Made by a program: the position numbers and the translations under genes. A stretch of DNA of 64,000 nucleotides from Entamoeba invadens IP1 (Eukaryota; Evosea; Mastigamoebida; Endamoebidae), in assembly GCF_000330505.1 (NCBI RefSeq), contig NW_004440356.1, positions 127,873-191,872 on the forward strand, given 5' to 3'. The notes beneath the pieces were generated by a model. That model did no database searches. It was given only the letters and a program-made list of their open reading frames with translations, and was not told the origin of the DNA. Positions 30,998 through 41,505 of this stretch are shown here, one piece after another; positions within the stretch are counted from its first letter, which is position 1; every line of letters begins with the position of its first letter.

Positions 30998-31462
30998 CTA
31001 TTTCATCTTTTTAGTCTCTTTACCTTTTATTTCGACATTTGAAATCTTGAAATTTTGTGATAGGAGTGGTTCAACGCTTTTTCTTGGGTTTGTGTAAGTA
31101 TTACTCAATTTTTATAATAATTACATGTTTTCATTTATAATTATATTTATAATTATAAATTATAGCAAAAAACGAACTTGTGTTTTTAAGCTATTAGTTA
31201 TTATATATTTATTAAAACAATTAAAAAAAGTGTGCTTTTTTATAATTTATCTATTTATAAACAACTATACAAAGAATAAATTAATAAATTGTTATTTTTT
31301 ATAATAATTTTTTTTAATTAATATAAATAGTATGTTTTAATTAAATTAAAAATGACAATATTTTTAGTTTATTTTATTATAAATTTTTATTAAAAAATCA
31401 AGCTAATGAATTATAGTTTAATTAATTATTAAACTATTCATAACTCGACTAGATAACACATA
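30998..31462. other. AT-rich spacer
   Basis: About 465 bases of A/T-rich DNA between the DENN gene start and the CHD1 gene end. Nothing else is visible. Confidence 0.5.
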
Positions 31463-34400
31463 TCACTTCAACTCCATCTTTGGGTTCTTTATGTCAGGGA
31501 CACCCCCTTCCTTTCTTTTTCTGATGACGCACGATGCTTCGAGGACCTCATCCATCGACATATTAGTGAAAGTAGAGACATAGTACCACAACTGCTTATA
31601 AGTTTTCTCTTCGTCTTCATACTTATCTATTTCCTCTTTAATGATTCCAAGGTATCTATCCAACTTTCTCACAGCAAGCTTAGCCTCGATGTCTGGGTGT
31701 GTTTTTAAGTACCTGAGCTTTTTAAGACAATCTTTGACTTTCTCCAATTTACTCAGACATTGCAATTTGTCATACCCAACTAACCATTCATCACAGGTGT
31801 GTATCACAACACTGAATCCATCATCAGTCTCACTCTCCTCTTCCATTTTGACACTCGTTTGTGCTTTTTCAGAGTGTGTTTCTTTCTTCTTCTCATTCTC
31901 AAGCTTCTGTTCGACTCGTTCAATTCTCTTCTCATGTTCATTATTGATATCTTTGACCTTTTGAATTGGTTTCTCACTTGTTAATTTACTCACTGTAATG
32001 ACACTCGACACACTATTAATGTCATTGCCGTCTTTCAACTGTTCACTCTTCGCTATACCAGTGGTCCGCTTTCTCTTCTCATCTCTCGCCATTTTCCTCC
32101 TCACTAATTCCTTCGTCTCTTTCAAGATGATTTCCGCTCTTCGTTGAATATGCATCGGTGTCGCACCAGCTGCAATAACCTTCTGAACGCCTTCATCTTC
32201 CCTTCCCATATCACTCCACATCCCTAAGCCAAACGTCTTGATTCCTCTCACAATCAGTCCATCAAATTCAGCCTTCCAATCAATCTCCACTGACCATTGC
32301 GGGGTCTTCAGTTCAAATGGGAGTTTGTCGTTGTGTTTGTCCATGTACTTTATGAGGATCCCCACCATCTTCATTTCTTCGTTTTTCTGTTTCAACTCAA
32401 ATGGCGAAAATTTGACGCCTTCGACGTATCGTTCGATGTCCCGAATATGTCCGTCGCCATCTAAACTGTCGCACGATGCACTAATTCTCTCACACAAATT
32501 GTTCACAATCTCTTCTAAAGCTACATTGTCCTTTTTCATACTCCGCTTCACACACTTCACAACCTCCTCCCGCCGATGAAACCCAAATCGCTTCATCCCT
32601 TTTAACACACTCTTCACTATCTTCTCGTCTATTCGATCCTCTTTCTCAACTTTCCTCTTCCGGTCACTCTTCTCGTCTTTGGCTTCTTTCTTCTCTTCAA
32701 TGCCAAGTATTTCATAATCAAGTCGCTTCGCCTCCTTCTCGTCTTCCTCTTGAATGACTTTATCCCAGAAACTCTTCCCATCGCCAATCGCAAAATTCTC
32801 CACATTAAACGCGCCAAGCAACTCATCCTCGTCATCCTCAGACTTCTCTTCTCGTTCGTCCCCACGCTTCATTATTTCTTCCAAGTCCACCTTCTTCTGC
32901 TCCCCTTCATCTTTCCCAAAGATATTTGCCGCTCCAAATTTGATGATGCGGTCAATCTCGTCCTTCTCAAAGGACTCCTTCCCATTCTTCTTCTTCTTCT
33001 CCATCGTTTGTATCACTAAATGGTCAAGTACCATCTTCTTCTTTGCACTCATAAGGATCTTCTCTTCTACACTTCCTTCCGTCACAAGACGATAGATGTT
33101 CACCATCTTCTCTTGTCCGATACGATGACATCGCGCTTGCGCTTGTAAATCGTTCTGTGGGTTCCAATCACTGTCATAGATGATCACCGTGTCCGCACTC
33201 GTCAAATTGATCCCAAGTCCTCCAGCGCGCGTCGATAACAAGAAACAGAAGTCGCGCGAGTCTTTTGCATTGAACTGCTCCATCGCGCGTTGTCGAGGTT
33301 CTTTCCCCATCGACCCATCGAGGCGTTGATACGAAAACCCTCGCTTCTTCATATACTCCGCTAAGATGTCTAACATCCTCACCATCTGACTGAAGATTAA
33401 AACTCGATGCCCGTCTTTCTTTAACTCCACAAGTAACTTGTCAAGTAACACCATCTTCCCACATGACTCAATTAACCCTTGTTCATCATAAGAGATCGAT
33501 TGGTTGATCAACAAAGGATGGTTACACAACTTCTTCAACTCGATCATGATATTCATCAACGACATCTTCTGTTGTTTAACAGCTTTCTTCAAAGCACTCT
33601 CATTCTTCGTTATGATCCATCGGTAATACTGCTTCTGTAACCCACTCAACCCTACTCGAAGTATTCGCTCCTTCTTCGGCGGTAAACTCTTCTCCACCTC
33701 CTTCTTCATACGTCGCAAGATGTATGGCTTCAATTCACTATGGAATTTCTGTAATTCTTCTGCTGCATTGACTTTATGCGTCTTCTCAAAGTCCTCAAAA
33801 TTTGGAAATTGTTCGGGGTGTAGGAAGTGAAGTAAACTCCAAAGCTCCTTCAACGTGTTTTGAAGTGGTGTTCCTGTGATAAGGAGTTTACACTCCGTGT
33901 GTAAATTCAGTAACGCCTCATACAACTGACCTTCCGCATTTTTCAGTCGGTGAGCTTCATCAACGGCTAAGTACCCCCAGTGATACAAATTCAGTAACCC
34001 TTGGTCTTTGATCACTAATTCAAAGGTCGTTAATAACACGTTAAACTTCGGTTTCTTACTAGTACTCTCCATCTCTGTCTTTCGAATGATTGCTCTGCTC
34101 TCGCCGTCTCCCGTGTATACAATACAATTCATGCGTGGCGCCCATTTCGCAAATTCCTTTGCCCAATTGTTAATCGTCGACAACGGAACGACGACCAAAT
34201 GGGGGCCGACGTAATTGCACTTGTCGTACAAATGGCGAAGGAATGTGATGGTTTGTATCGTCTTCCCCAACCCCATCTCATCAGCTAAGATGACATTCAC
34301 GTTTTTAGAAAAGGCATATGTCAGCCAATTCACGCCTTCAATTTGGTAATCACGTAACTTCAATTTTGCGTTCTCGTCATCAACATATTTAATAAACCTC

Positions 34401-35548
34401 CGCTTTAACTTCTCTGCCTTCTTCGTCAACGTCTCTTGCTCTCTCTCATAAAACTGGCGAATAGCTTCTTTGTCTTCCGGTAATGTTAAATCCCCTTCAG
34501 ACTCCCAGGAACACTCCCCATATTGGAGACCAACCCACTTCACAAAATACGTTTTGCCCTCGTCAAGATACACCGAGACAATCCGTTCAACACGCTTATA
34601 ACTCTCCACCAAGGCTTGTTGACTCTCCAATTCGATATTATACGCTTCGATCTCTTCGGCTGTGGAATTGGCATACATCTCCCCATTCAATCGTATAGTT
34701 TTAATATAGTTCTTTAATTTCAAGTACCCCTTCATGTCTTTCGATGTCTCCAACGTCACCCACGTGTTGTGGCGATATGACATGTCTCCCCATTTCACTT
34801 CAAATTCCGCCTCTTTCTCAAAATTGAAGGTCGCCAGCTCCTTCAATCCAATGTCCTTCTTGTCACTTCTCTTCCGGTAATTCAACACTTTGTCAATGGT
34901 GTTCGGAGCAACAGGAACAGGACTGTACGCCTTTGTCGGTGTCGTCACTTTCTTCTTCTTCGGCACTTTATAGTTCTTTTCCCACTCCTTATCAAAACTG
35001 ATCTTCTCACAATTGCGCTTCTCGCGCATTCGTGTCCGCGGGCGCTCTAATGTTAAGAGCGCTTCACTGTCTGAATTGGTCTTGTCGTACTTTCCTTCTT
35101 CGGTATCTTCTGAGTCTTCTGAAGTCTCCAACGAGTCCATTGAAGAGTCCGACGATTCACTGGAGACTTGAGTGATGACTTTCTTTGTCATTTTCTTCTT
35201 ATAAGTACTCTTCGGTGGTTCTTCTTCTTCTTCGTCTTCAGCAAACACATTGCGACAAAGCGTTAAGTCGCGCTTCCGTAAATTTTTCACTGCATGAGAA
35301 ATCATCGGAGGCTTCTCGACTTTGTCGGAGACACTCTTTCGTGGCCGTCCACGCTTTCTGGGAGGATTGGATGGTGGAGTGACGGTGGGAAGAGACTTCT
35401 CGTCCGTGGAAGAGGACATCTCGAGTGATGTGTCGTCGCTCAAGTCCGTCAACGTCACTTTTTTTGTTATTTTTGGGTGAACGGCGTCGGACATCAAACT
35501 GCAATAACTAGAAAAAGGGGCAACCCTTAAGATTTGTCCTTCCACCAT
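31463..35548 (-). CDS. CHD1: CHD1-type chromodomain SNF2 chromatin remodeler
   Basis: This 1361-residue intronless gene has an AT-hook (KRGRPRKS, near 66), an acidic/Ser-rich segment and two chromodomains (about 210-300 and 310-375). A SNF2 ATPase follows: DEMGLGKT (about 425), DEAHRLKN, LITGTPLQN and STRAGGLGINL. A long charged region precedes a C-terminal helical domain (SKLEKVKDCLKKLRYLKTHP ... LWYYVSTFTN) resembling the CHCT/DUF4208 domain of CHD1. The tandem chromodomains plus this C-terminal domain favour CHD1 over CHD3/4, since there are no PHD fingers. CHD1 spaces nucleosomes over transcribed genes. The ATG at 35548 is first; Met19 (MSDAVHP) is a possible alternative start. Confidence 0.9.
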   Translation of the reverse strand: MVEGQILRVAPFSSYCSLMSDAVHPKITKKVTLTDLSDDTSLEMSSSTDEKSLPTVTPPSNPPRKRGRPRKSVSDKVEKPPMISHAVKNLRKRDLTLCRNVFAEDEEEEEPPKSTYKKKMTKKVITQVSSESSDSSMDSLETSEDSEDTEEGKYDKTNSDSEALLTLERPRTRMREKRNCEKISFDKEWEKNYKVPKKKKVTTPTKAYSPVPVAPNTIDKVLNYRKRSDKKDIGLKELATFNFEKEAEFEVKWGDMSYRHNTWVTLETSKDMKGYLKLKNYIKTIRLNGEMYANSTAEEIEAYNIELESQQALVESYKRVERIVSVYLDEGKTYFVKWVGLQYGECSWESEGDLTLPEDKEAIRQFYEREQETLTKKAEKLKRRFIKYVDDENAKLKLRDYQIEGVNWLTYAFSKNVNVILADEMGLGKTIQTITFLRHLYDKCNYVGPHLVVVPLSTINNWAKEFAKWAPRMNCIVYTGDGESRAIIRKTEMESTSKKPKFNVLLTTFELVIKDQGLLNLYHWGYLAVDEAHRLKNAEGQLYEALLNLHTECKLLITGTPLQNTLKELWSLLHFLHPEQFPNFEDFEKTHKVNAAEELQKFHSELKPYILRRMKKEVEKSLPPKKERILRVGLSGLQKQYYRWIITKNESALKKAVKQQKMSLMNIMIELKKLCNHPLLINQSISYDEQGLIESCGKMVLLDKLLVELKKDGHRVLIFSQMVRMLDILAEYMKKRGFSYQRLDGSMGKEPRQRAMEQFNAKDSRDFCFLLSTRAGGLGINLTSADTVIIYDSDWNPQNDLQAQARCHRIGQEKMVNIYRLVTEGSVEEKILMSAKKKMVLDHLVIQTMEKKKKNGKESFEKDEIDRIIKFGAANIFGKDEGEQKKVDLEEIMKRGDEREEKSEDDEDELLGAFNVENFAIGDGKSFWDKVIQEEDEKEAKRLDYEILGIEEKKEAKDEKSDRKRKVEKEDRIDEKIVKSVLKGMKRFGFHRREEVVKCVKRSMKKDNVALEEIVNNLCERISASCDSLDGDGHIRDIERYVEGVKFSPFELKQKNEEMKMVGILIKYMDKHNDKLPFELKTPQWSVEIDWKAEFDGLIVRGIKTFGLGMWSDMGREDEGVQKVIAAGATPMHIQRRAEIILKETKELVRRKMARDEKRKRTTGIAKSEQLKDGNDINSVSSVITVSKLTSEKPIQKVKDINNEHEKRIERVEQKLENEKKKETHSEKAQTSVKMEEESETDDGFSVVIHTCDEWLVGYDKLQCLSKLEKVKDCLKKLRYLKTHPDIEAKLAVRKLDRYLGIIKEEIDKYEDEEKTYKQLWYYVSTFTNMSMDEVLEASCVIRKRKEGGVPDIKNPKMELK

Positions 35549-35660
35549 TTTGAATCTCTTTTAGTCACTTTTACTTATCCTTGCAATTCAGCGAAATGAG
35601 AAAACTAATAACAATTTTACATAACTTTTTGGGACAAAACAATCAATCGACGCTCTGGAC

Positions 35661-36090
35661 TCAAATCTTTTGAACTACCGCTATGTTGTCCCCTTTTAAC
35701 ATGATATTCCCTATCGAGCGGCGATTACTCGTTTTCACATAGACTTCCTCCGCTTGCTCTAATGTGATGTTCATATACGTGTCAAAGGCCTAATCAGTTA
35801 TTACTATTTCTTATAATTATCTATTACTATTGGTATAATATTAATACTAGGATTGTAATTGGTGGAACAAACAGTTATCCGCCCTTCAATTTTCATTGCG
35901 GTATTCTCATATAACCAGATCGTCACTTTTTGTTTCTTGTTGTCAATCTTGGGGTTGAAAAAATCTCAGCAAGAATTGCTTTGTTATTAATTAAAAAACT
36001 ATTTTTTATAGTTGTAAAACAAACATTCCGTATCAAATCAGCATAATACCGTACGGGCGCTAACATCGCCCTCTTCGCTCGATTGTCCAT
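35661..36090 (-). CDS. SNRPE: Small nuclear ribonucleoprotein E (SmE), three exons
   Basis: Exons on the minus strand are 36090-36025, 35947-35873 and 35789-35661, giving 89 residues (family norm about 92). Both introns start GTTTGT, are 77 and 83 bases long, end AAG and TAG, and sit in phase 0. The protein aligns without gaps to SmE over the Sm1 motif (VTIWLYENTAMKIEGRI, then AFDTYMN) and the Sm2 motif (IMLKGDNIAVV). SmE is one of seven core proteins ringed on U1, U2, U4 and U5 snRNAs in the spliceosome. No single open frame exceeds 43 codons, so the gene is easily missed. It is divergent from the small gene at 36290 and lies just downstream of the CHD1 start. Confidence 0.92.
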
Positions 36091-36289
36091 TCTATTAAGT
36101 TTAAAAGATTTTAATTTGAACTAATATTATCAGTGTAAATTATTGAAGTTTGTTTATAGTAATATATACTATTACAATCTATTGAGTTGAAAATAAAGTA
36201 AAGTAAAATTTATAGTTTATTTATAATTCAAATTAATCAAATAAAAATTTTCCTTTGAAAAAACTTTAAAAGAAAAATTGAAAACTAAA

Positions 36290-36732
36290 ATGGAAGAGAA
36301 AGAAAAAAAAGAGAAAATTGCGGTTTGCATTTCTATTACACTATTTTAATAATTCATTCTGTTCAATCGGCAATACGTTTGAACCAACAAGTGTATTGAT
36401 GTATTAATTTTTAGACAAAACCACACCCTGACGAGACGGCAAGTAGAATTCGCGTGAAAAAGTGTTTATACGAACAACTGACAAAATTGAGCAAAAAGAT
36501 GGGGAAAAAGATGACAACTAACGAAATAGTCGAGTTGCTTTATAAGGATTTTGTTGACAACAATAAGAACATAAAACAAGGGACATCCCTTGCAACGACA
36601 CCGCCTCCACAGCGGGTCGTTGGAAAGGAGTTCTTCCTTTCAGGGCCTTACTACGAGTTATTATTTGAAGGGTTGTATTACTCTGTTTTTTTCGACTTAT
36701 TTATGCTTTTATTCCACCATTTTTCTTTTTGA
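36290..36732 (+). CDS. Hypothetical small basic protein, two exons
   Basis: Exon 1 (36290-36322) encodes a charged MEEKEKKEKIA. A 92-base intron (GTTTGC...TTTTTAG) follows, and exon 2 (36415-36732) continues in phase 0 as TKPHPDETASRIRVKKCLYE. The product has 116 residues. Residues 12-60 are basic and helical (RIRVKKCLYEQLTKLSKKMG, then TTNEIVELLYKDF). The C-terminus becomes hydrophobic and Phe-rich, which may mean the true gene ends earlier or has another intron. I do not recognise the family. The donor is GTTTGC rather than GTTTGT. Confidence 0.5.
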
Positions 36733-36954
36733 TTTGTTGATTTGCCTGAAATTATTCGAATTTTTAAATCGTGTTTTATTAAATCCTGTTAATTAACACA
36801 AATGTATTATTTTACAGATTTTAAAGTTCACTTGTAGTTGTCGTTCTTAAAATTGTGCAACTGTGATGTGTCACTACCATATTGTTTATAGTATAATTAT
36901 GATAAAACAATTATATGTTTTTATGAAATAAAACAAAAAAACACAAACAAATTA

Positions 36955-37043
<89 letters not shown>
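36955..37043. repeat. (ATT)n trinucleotide microsatellite
   Basis: An uninterrupted run of about 29-30 ATT units covers roughly 89 bases. It lies in a spacer, not in a gene. Length is likely to vary between strains. Confidence 0.97.
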
Positions 37044-38190
37044 CGCTCTTTGCTTTCGATACAATAACCAAACATTAAATGTTAAGCCACCGACTATCAC
37101 AAAGCAAAAGATGTCATTTGATAATTAGAGGCCACTCAGAGATGAAGACGTATGTATTTATCATGGTTGATCACACTAAATTCTCATCATTGTGGCGATT
37201 AGACGTAAAAAATTTTTTGTTTATATACCTAAGCTTTGTTTTTTAACAATATTATTTTTTATTATTTCAATACTATTTAAACTATACAAAATTTGAAAAT
37301 ACAAATTTTGTACCAAAAAATACTCTAAACGTACTGAAAAAAAATATAAATTCTTTATTTTTTTATTATCTATTTCTATTTTAAAAACAACAATTTTAGT
37401 TGTTATAATAATATTATTATAAAATAACTATAGTCAACAATGTATATTTGTAAAACAACAAATAGATAACTGGTTTGTCTTTCATTTAAAAAATATATTC
37501 TTAAAGTTGGATTGTTTGTGTAATTAAAACTTAAATTAACTTTCAAATAATTTTAAATATTAAAAAACAATTTCACGTTCTATTTTACAACAAACAAATG
37601 CGTATTTGTGCTGTATTATGAAAAAAGAGACACTTTTGACTGGTATTGTAGATTTACGAAAATATGGTGGAATTTATAATCACTTCATTGTACTATAATT
37701 AATTAGTTATGTTATTATCAAATAAACAATAAATACTGTCCAAAAATTTTATTTATTTCATCAACCTTAATTATCGATTATGATTGGTTGTTTTTTTTCT
37801 TTTTTACAACTCAAAAAATACATTAAAAAACAAAATAACAATAAATTCTATAGTCAACAATTCACGCCAAAAACAAAGAAACGATGCTTTTGGTATTTTT
37901 ATTTTTTTTTAATATTTTTACATCAACAAATAAAACGATTTATTTGGTACACGACGTAAACACAAAAAACGATGTTAATATGTTCAAAAACGTGTTAGCT
38001 AACACACATTAAACGATCAAATACAATTATGAATCAAACAATTGTAACTGAAAATATAAAATAACGAAAATCAAAGAAATAAGATGCGTCGTGAGCGTCA
38101 AGGAAAGAGAATCGTGAAGTTTCAGACAGCCAGTTTATCAACTCATTGATTTTCGAAAAGACTTCTAAACTTTCCTCCAAGTTTATTTGC

Positions 38191-38232
38191 GTTATTTTAT
38201 AGTTATTTTATAGTTATTTTATAGTTATTTTG
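38191..38232. repeat. 11-bp tandem repeat (gttattttata)
   Basis: Three full copies of gttattttata and a partial fourth stand in tandem. It sits in an AT-rich spacer with no gene attached. Confidence 0.85.
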
Positions 38233-38386
38233 TTCTTAATTGTCACCAAATCAACTCTATTTATTCACTTTGAGATGTTTGAAAATGATTGGTCAAATGG
38301 TCGAAACCTTATTTATGTTATTAATTGTGTTATTGGTTATATGGTTTTTAAATAATTATATTTATAATATTTTTTTGGGGGCTTAT

Positions 38387-38422
38387 GTTTTCCTGTAAGT
38401 TGGGAACAACTTACGGGAAAAC
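38387..38422. other. 16-bp hairpin with GGAA tetraloop
   Basis: Arm GTTTTCCTGTAAGTTG (38387-38402), loop GGAA (38403-38406) and arm CAACTTACGGGAAAAC (38407-38422) form a 16-base-pair stem with one T-G (U-G in RNA) wobble pair. GGAA is a GNRA tetraloop, which caps stable RNA stems. The hairpin is GC-richer than its surroundings and lies in a region without genes. It may belong to an unrecognised non-coding RNA or be a small palindromic element. Confidence 0.6.
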
Positions 38423-38621
38423 TTCAATGGGTTTGGTCACTCAATGAAAGAAAAATCCTTGTTAATAAATAATTTATTAATAATTTAATCTAAATTAGTA
38501 ATAGTAATTAAAACTAAGGGGTTTTATTATTAGAAATACTTTAGTTGTTATATATTTTCTAATTAGTTTATTCTTATTATCATCCTTCTGTAAAAAGTAA
38601 AAAGTAATTATAAAAAAGGTA

Positions 38622-39101
38622 TTACGAAAAGAATATTGTGATTGTGAAGTGAGTTTCAATCACTGCGATGAAGAGCGAAACGACACAGTTGATGACTAAA
38701 AGTTCATAATCTCCTTTTTCATTTTTAACAATCACAACTTCTCTCTTTTTCATTTCATTTTCAAATAGTTGATCTTTTTTCAAATCACTGTTTTCCTCTT
38801 GAATAACTTCTTTTTCTATGATTTCCAGTGTTTCTTCATTTTCTTTCCGCACAGCGATTGGTTCGATTTGAGATTGTTCAGAATCCTCTCCAATCTCATG
38901 AATGAGATCTTGAGTTTTACTCACATCCATAGAATTATAAAAAGAACCATCTTTTTTAATAAAGTCAAGTATCTCTGAAGTATTAAGAGGTTCTGGGGTT
39001 ATTTCTATTGAATCTTCGTTCACTTCAAAGATCGGAGAAGCTCCAAACATCACTAATAGAGTTGATAATGTCATTGCACCAAATGTGACCCACTTGTACA
39101 T
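38622..39101 (-). CDS. Hypothetical membrane or secreted protein (159 aa)
   Basis: The ATG at 39101 starts an N-terminal hydrophobic segment (residues 3-22) that could be a signal peptide or membrane anchor. A long acidic, Glu/Asp/Ser-rich middle (about 25-125) follows, and then a C-terminal hydrophobic segment (about 132-158). The predicted layout is two membrane-spanning ends with an acidic lumenal or cytosolic loop. I recognise no family. The C-terminal hydrophobic stretch ends directly at the stop. Confidence 0.55.
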   Translation of the reverse strand: MYKWVTFGAMTLSTLLVMFGASPIFEVNEDSIEITPEPLNTSEILDFIKKDGSFYNSMDVSKTQDLIHEIGEDSEQSQIEPIAVRKENEETLEIIEKEVIQEENSDLKKDQLFENEMKKREVVIVKNEKGDYELLVINCVVSLFIAVIETHFTITIFFS

Positions 39102-39473
39102 ATCAATTATCTTTTTAAGGTGGAATAAGAAATATAATAGTATCTATTCTATTTATACTTTAGATATATTTAAGTATTATTAGTTTTTTTGAGTTGAAGT
39201 TATTCTTCTTTTTTAGTGGGTTATAGTTTTAATATACTATATGTTTTTATTATGTAAAATAGTTATATTAAATTTATATTAAAAAATTAAAACAATTGAA
39301 GGCCTGTTTCATTGTGGAAAAACAACATTTTTGTAGTAAAAAAATAGTAACAATTTAATAAAGAAACAACACAAAAAATATGAGAAAACTATTTATAATA
39401 ATAATAATAAAAGTCATACCATAACAATTACTAATTAATTATTAACATCTAGTTAAATTAACCAAACACGAAA
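39102..39473. other. AT-rich spacer
   Basis: About 370 bases between the small membrane-protein gene start and the WD40 gene end. No feature is visible beyond poly-A/T tracts. Confidence 0.5.
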
Positions 39474-40862
39474 TCAATTAATTTCGACTGAGAAGACAGC
39501 TGCATTTCCCTTAGCATCAATGAACAAAGCGTTGTTAGCATTTAAGAAGACGACATGGACAACGGGCGTCTTTTCTGCAATGAACAAATTGTTTTTGAAT
39601 CCTATAATCTCCGTCTTTTTACTTATCGGGAACTGAATGAATGGAAAGACGTAAATTCCATGTGTTGCTGATCCGATAAAAAGTGTCTTGCCGTTTGGGT
39701 GAAGTGTGGGATGGACAGCATACCCGTTCGTGTAGAAACCTTTATAAGTTGCTACAGCGAGTATTCCTATAGACACATCAGTACTATATACCATTAACTT
39801 ATTTGAAGAATATGTCACATAGATCAACGGCTCAACTGGATGTGCGATGATATGACATATCATCGCTTGCTCCTTACTCGTTAAGCTTGTAACAAGCTTT
39901 AGACTTCCGTCCTGCGTGATGAGTTACCGTGTTACAACTCAGCCAATTTAATGTACTATAATTTATAGTTAATAAATACTATCTCCTGTTCTATCCCGCC
40001 AAATCTATAATTATATTATAAAGTATAGTACATTAAAGAGAGAATGGGTGAAGTGACAAACGTAGTCGAAGAGAACGATGAGTGTGCCATCCATTGTACC
40101 GACGTAGTAGTAGCCGTCTTGTTTTTCCTTGTGACCGATTTCGACGGCTGTGATGGATGCCTTAATTTCATACGACCGAATTTTAGTGAGTGCCACGTAG
40201 TCCCAAATTTCCAAGACGCCGTTTAAGAGTCCTAAGACGACACTGTTGTCCTTTCCTTTTTTTAAGACCAAACAGTTATCGTCGACGGTGATTTTCTTAT
40301 AATTATTCATTGTGTTTTTGGTTGTCTGCCAAATGAAAATTTCTTTGTTAGAGGAAGAACTACACGCCAATGTCTCACTCAAAAAGATGATCGACAGAAC
40401 TTCACCACTGTGCTTTTCAAAGACTAATTGAGGCTCTTTGTGAACGACTCCGTTACTCACTTTATACCCCGTGATCTTCCCACTCTTCCCACCTACTAGA
40501 AGTAACGTCCCTTCACTATTTAACGCAACAGACCACGCCATATCCTCATAAAACGGATTTAACTTCTGTTGCGGGTTCATCGTCAGTTCGACTTGATAAT
40601 GATCGTCTTTAAAACACCCAACTTGAGGCGTCTGGAACTGTAACGCCTCAAGACTCTCTAATGAAATTTGACTCTTGGAAAGCCCCGAGGACTTCTTCTT
40701 TTTTAACTCGGGGACTAACCCACTCTTCGGTGTCGAGCTCGTTAAATTCTGGGAACTCGTTAATAAGGATGAGGGCACAATCGATGAGTTCGACATCGAC
40801 ATGATATCGCCTTTGGGCCCACCAACATTTAAAGACTTGGACTTGGGCGGAAGACTCGCCAT
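39474..40862 (-). CDS. WD40-repeat protein, two exons, function unknown
   Basis: Exon 1 is 40862-40062 and exon 2 is 39911-39474, giving 412 residues. The 150-base intron (GTTTGT...CGCAG) joins VLFDY|DGSLKL in phase 0. Residues 1-80 are Ser/Lys/Pro-rich and probably disordered. The remainder is a beta-propeller with weak WD repeats (MAWSVALNSEGTLLLVGGKSG, CSSSSNKEIFIWQT, LGLLNGVLEIWDY, VGTMDGTLIVLFD, IAHPVEPLIYVTYSSNKLMV). About six or seven blades fit. The repeats are too divergent for me to name an orthologue. A second TAG acceptor nearer the donor leads quickly to a stop, so the distal CAG is preferred. Confidence 0.75.
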
Positions 40863-41505
40863 TTCGTTTTGGGATTTCTAAGTTTTTTTATTGTTTTTCG
40901 ATTGGATGTGAAGTGTTTGCGTTGCACTAAAAAATGGCGTCTTTTCTCGGGATGAAATTGCTGCCTCTTTTTTAAATATTTTAAGCAATTTACTCGCCGA
41001 TTTCTACCAAGACATCAAAACTAAATGACTTTGAGAACAGAACCGTTATCGCTTCACATTCCTTGTGCATTTTTGGATACTTTTTATAGTACATTTTACT
41101 ATTAATAAACTATTTAATATGGTACAGTTATTTGGTTGGGGCATGATGAAGTTAAACTTCGTTTGTTTAAAAGTAGAAGAAAAAAATACTTGAAAAGAAG
41201 AAGTAATGGAAGCTAGAAATAAACTATTCAAATATCACTGACAAAAATAGTTTAATACAAAAGAACAACTTACAAGACTTCTTAGACGTATACATTCAGG
41301 ATTCACCAGAATATTAAACTTGTTAAGATAATTGACGTTCATACGAATTATTATGATACAATCTCATTTTACACCAATCGACATGGATATTAGGTGTAAC
41401 TGGTCAAATAACATTGACGCTGACTGTTGGTATGAAAGAACTACCAGTCCATTTTGGAAACAACCACTTTTGTCAAAGTAAAATTACAATACATTCTTTT
41501 TGTTC
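40863..41505. other. Intergenic spacer
   Basis: About 640 bases between the WD40 gene start and the ANTH gene end. A minus frame at 41046-41231 is short and unsupported. No gene or strong repeat is visible. Confidence 0.45.

Larger units (their letters stand above)
36733..38621. other. Gene-poor AT-rich region
   Basis: About 1.9 kb without a supportable protein gene. It contains a long ATT microsatellite (36955-37043), an 11-bp tandem repeat (38191-38232) and a strong hairpin (38387-38422), listed separately. The rest is AT-rich spacer. Confidence 0.5.

Noticed and set aside
38084..38149. 21-residue basic ORF (MRRERQGKRIVKF...)
   Set aside because: It looks protein-like but is very short and isolated; no splice partner found.
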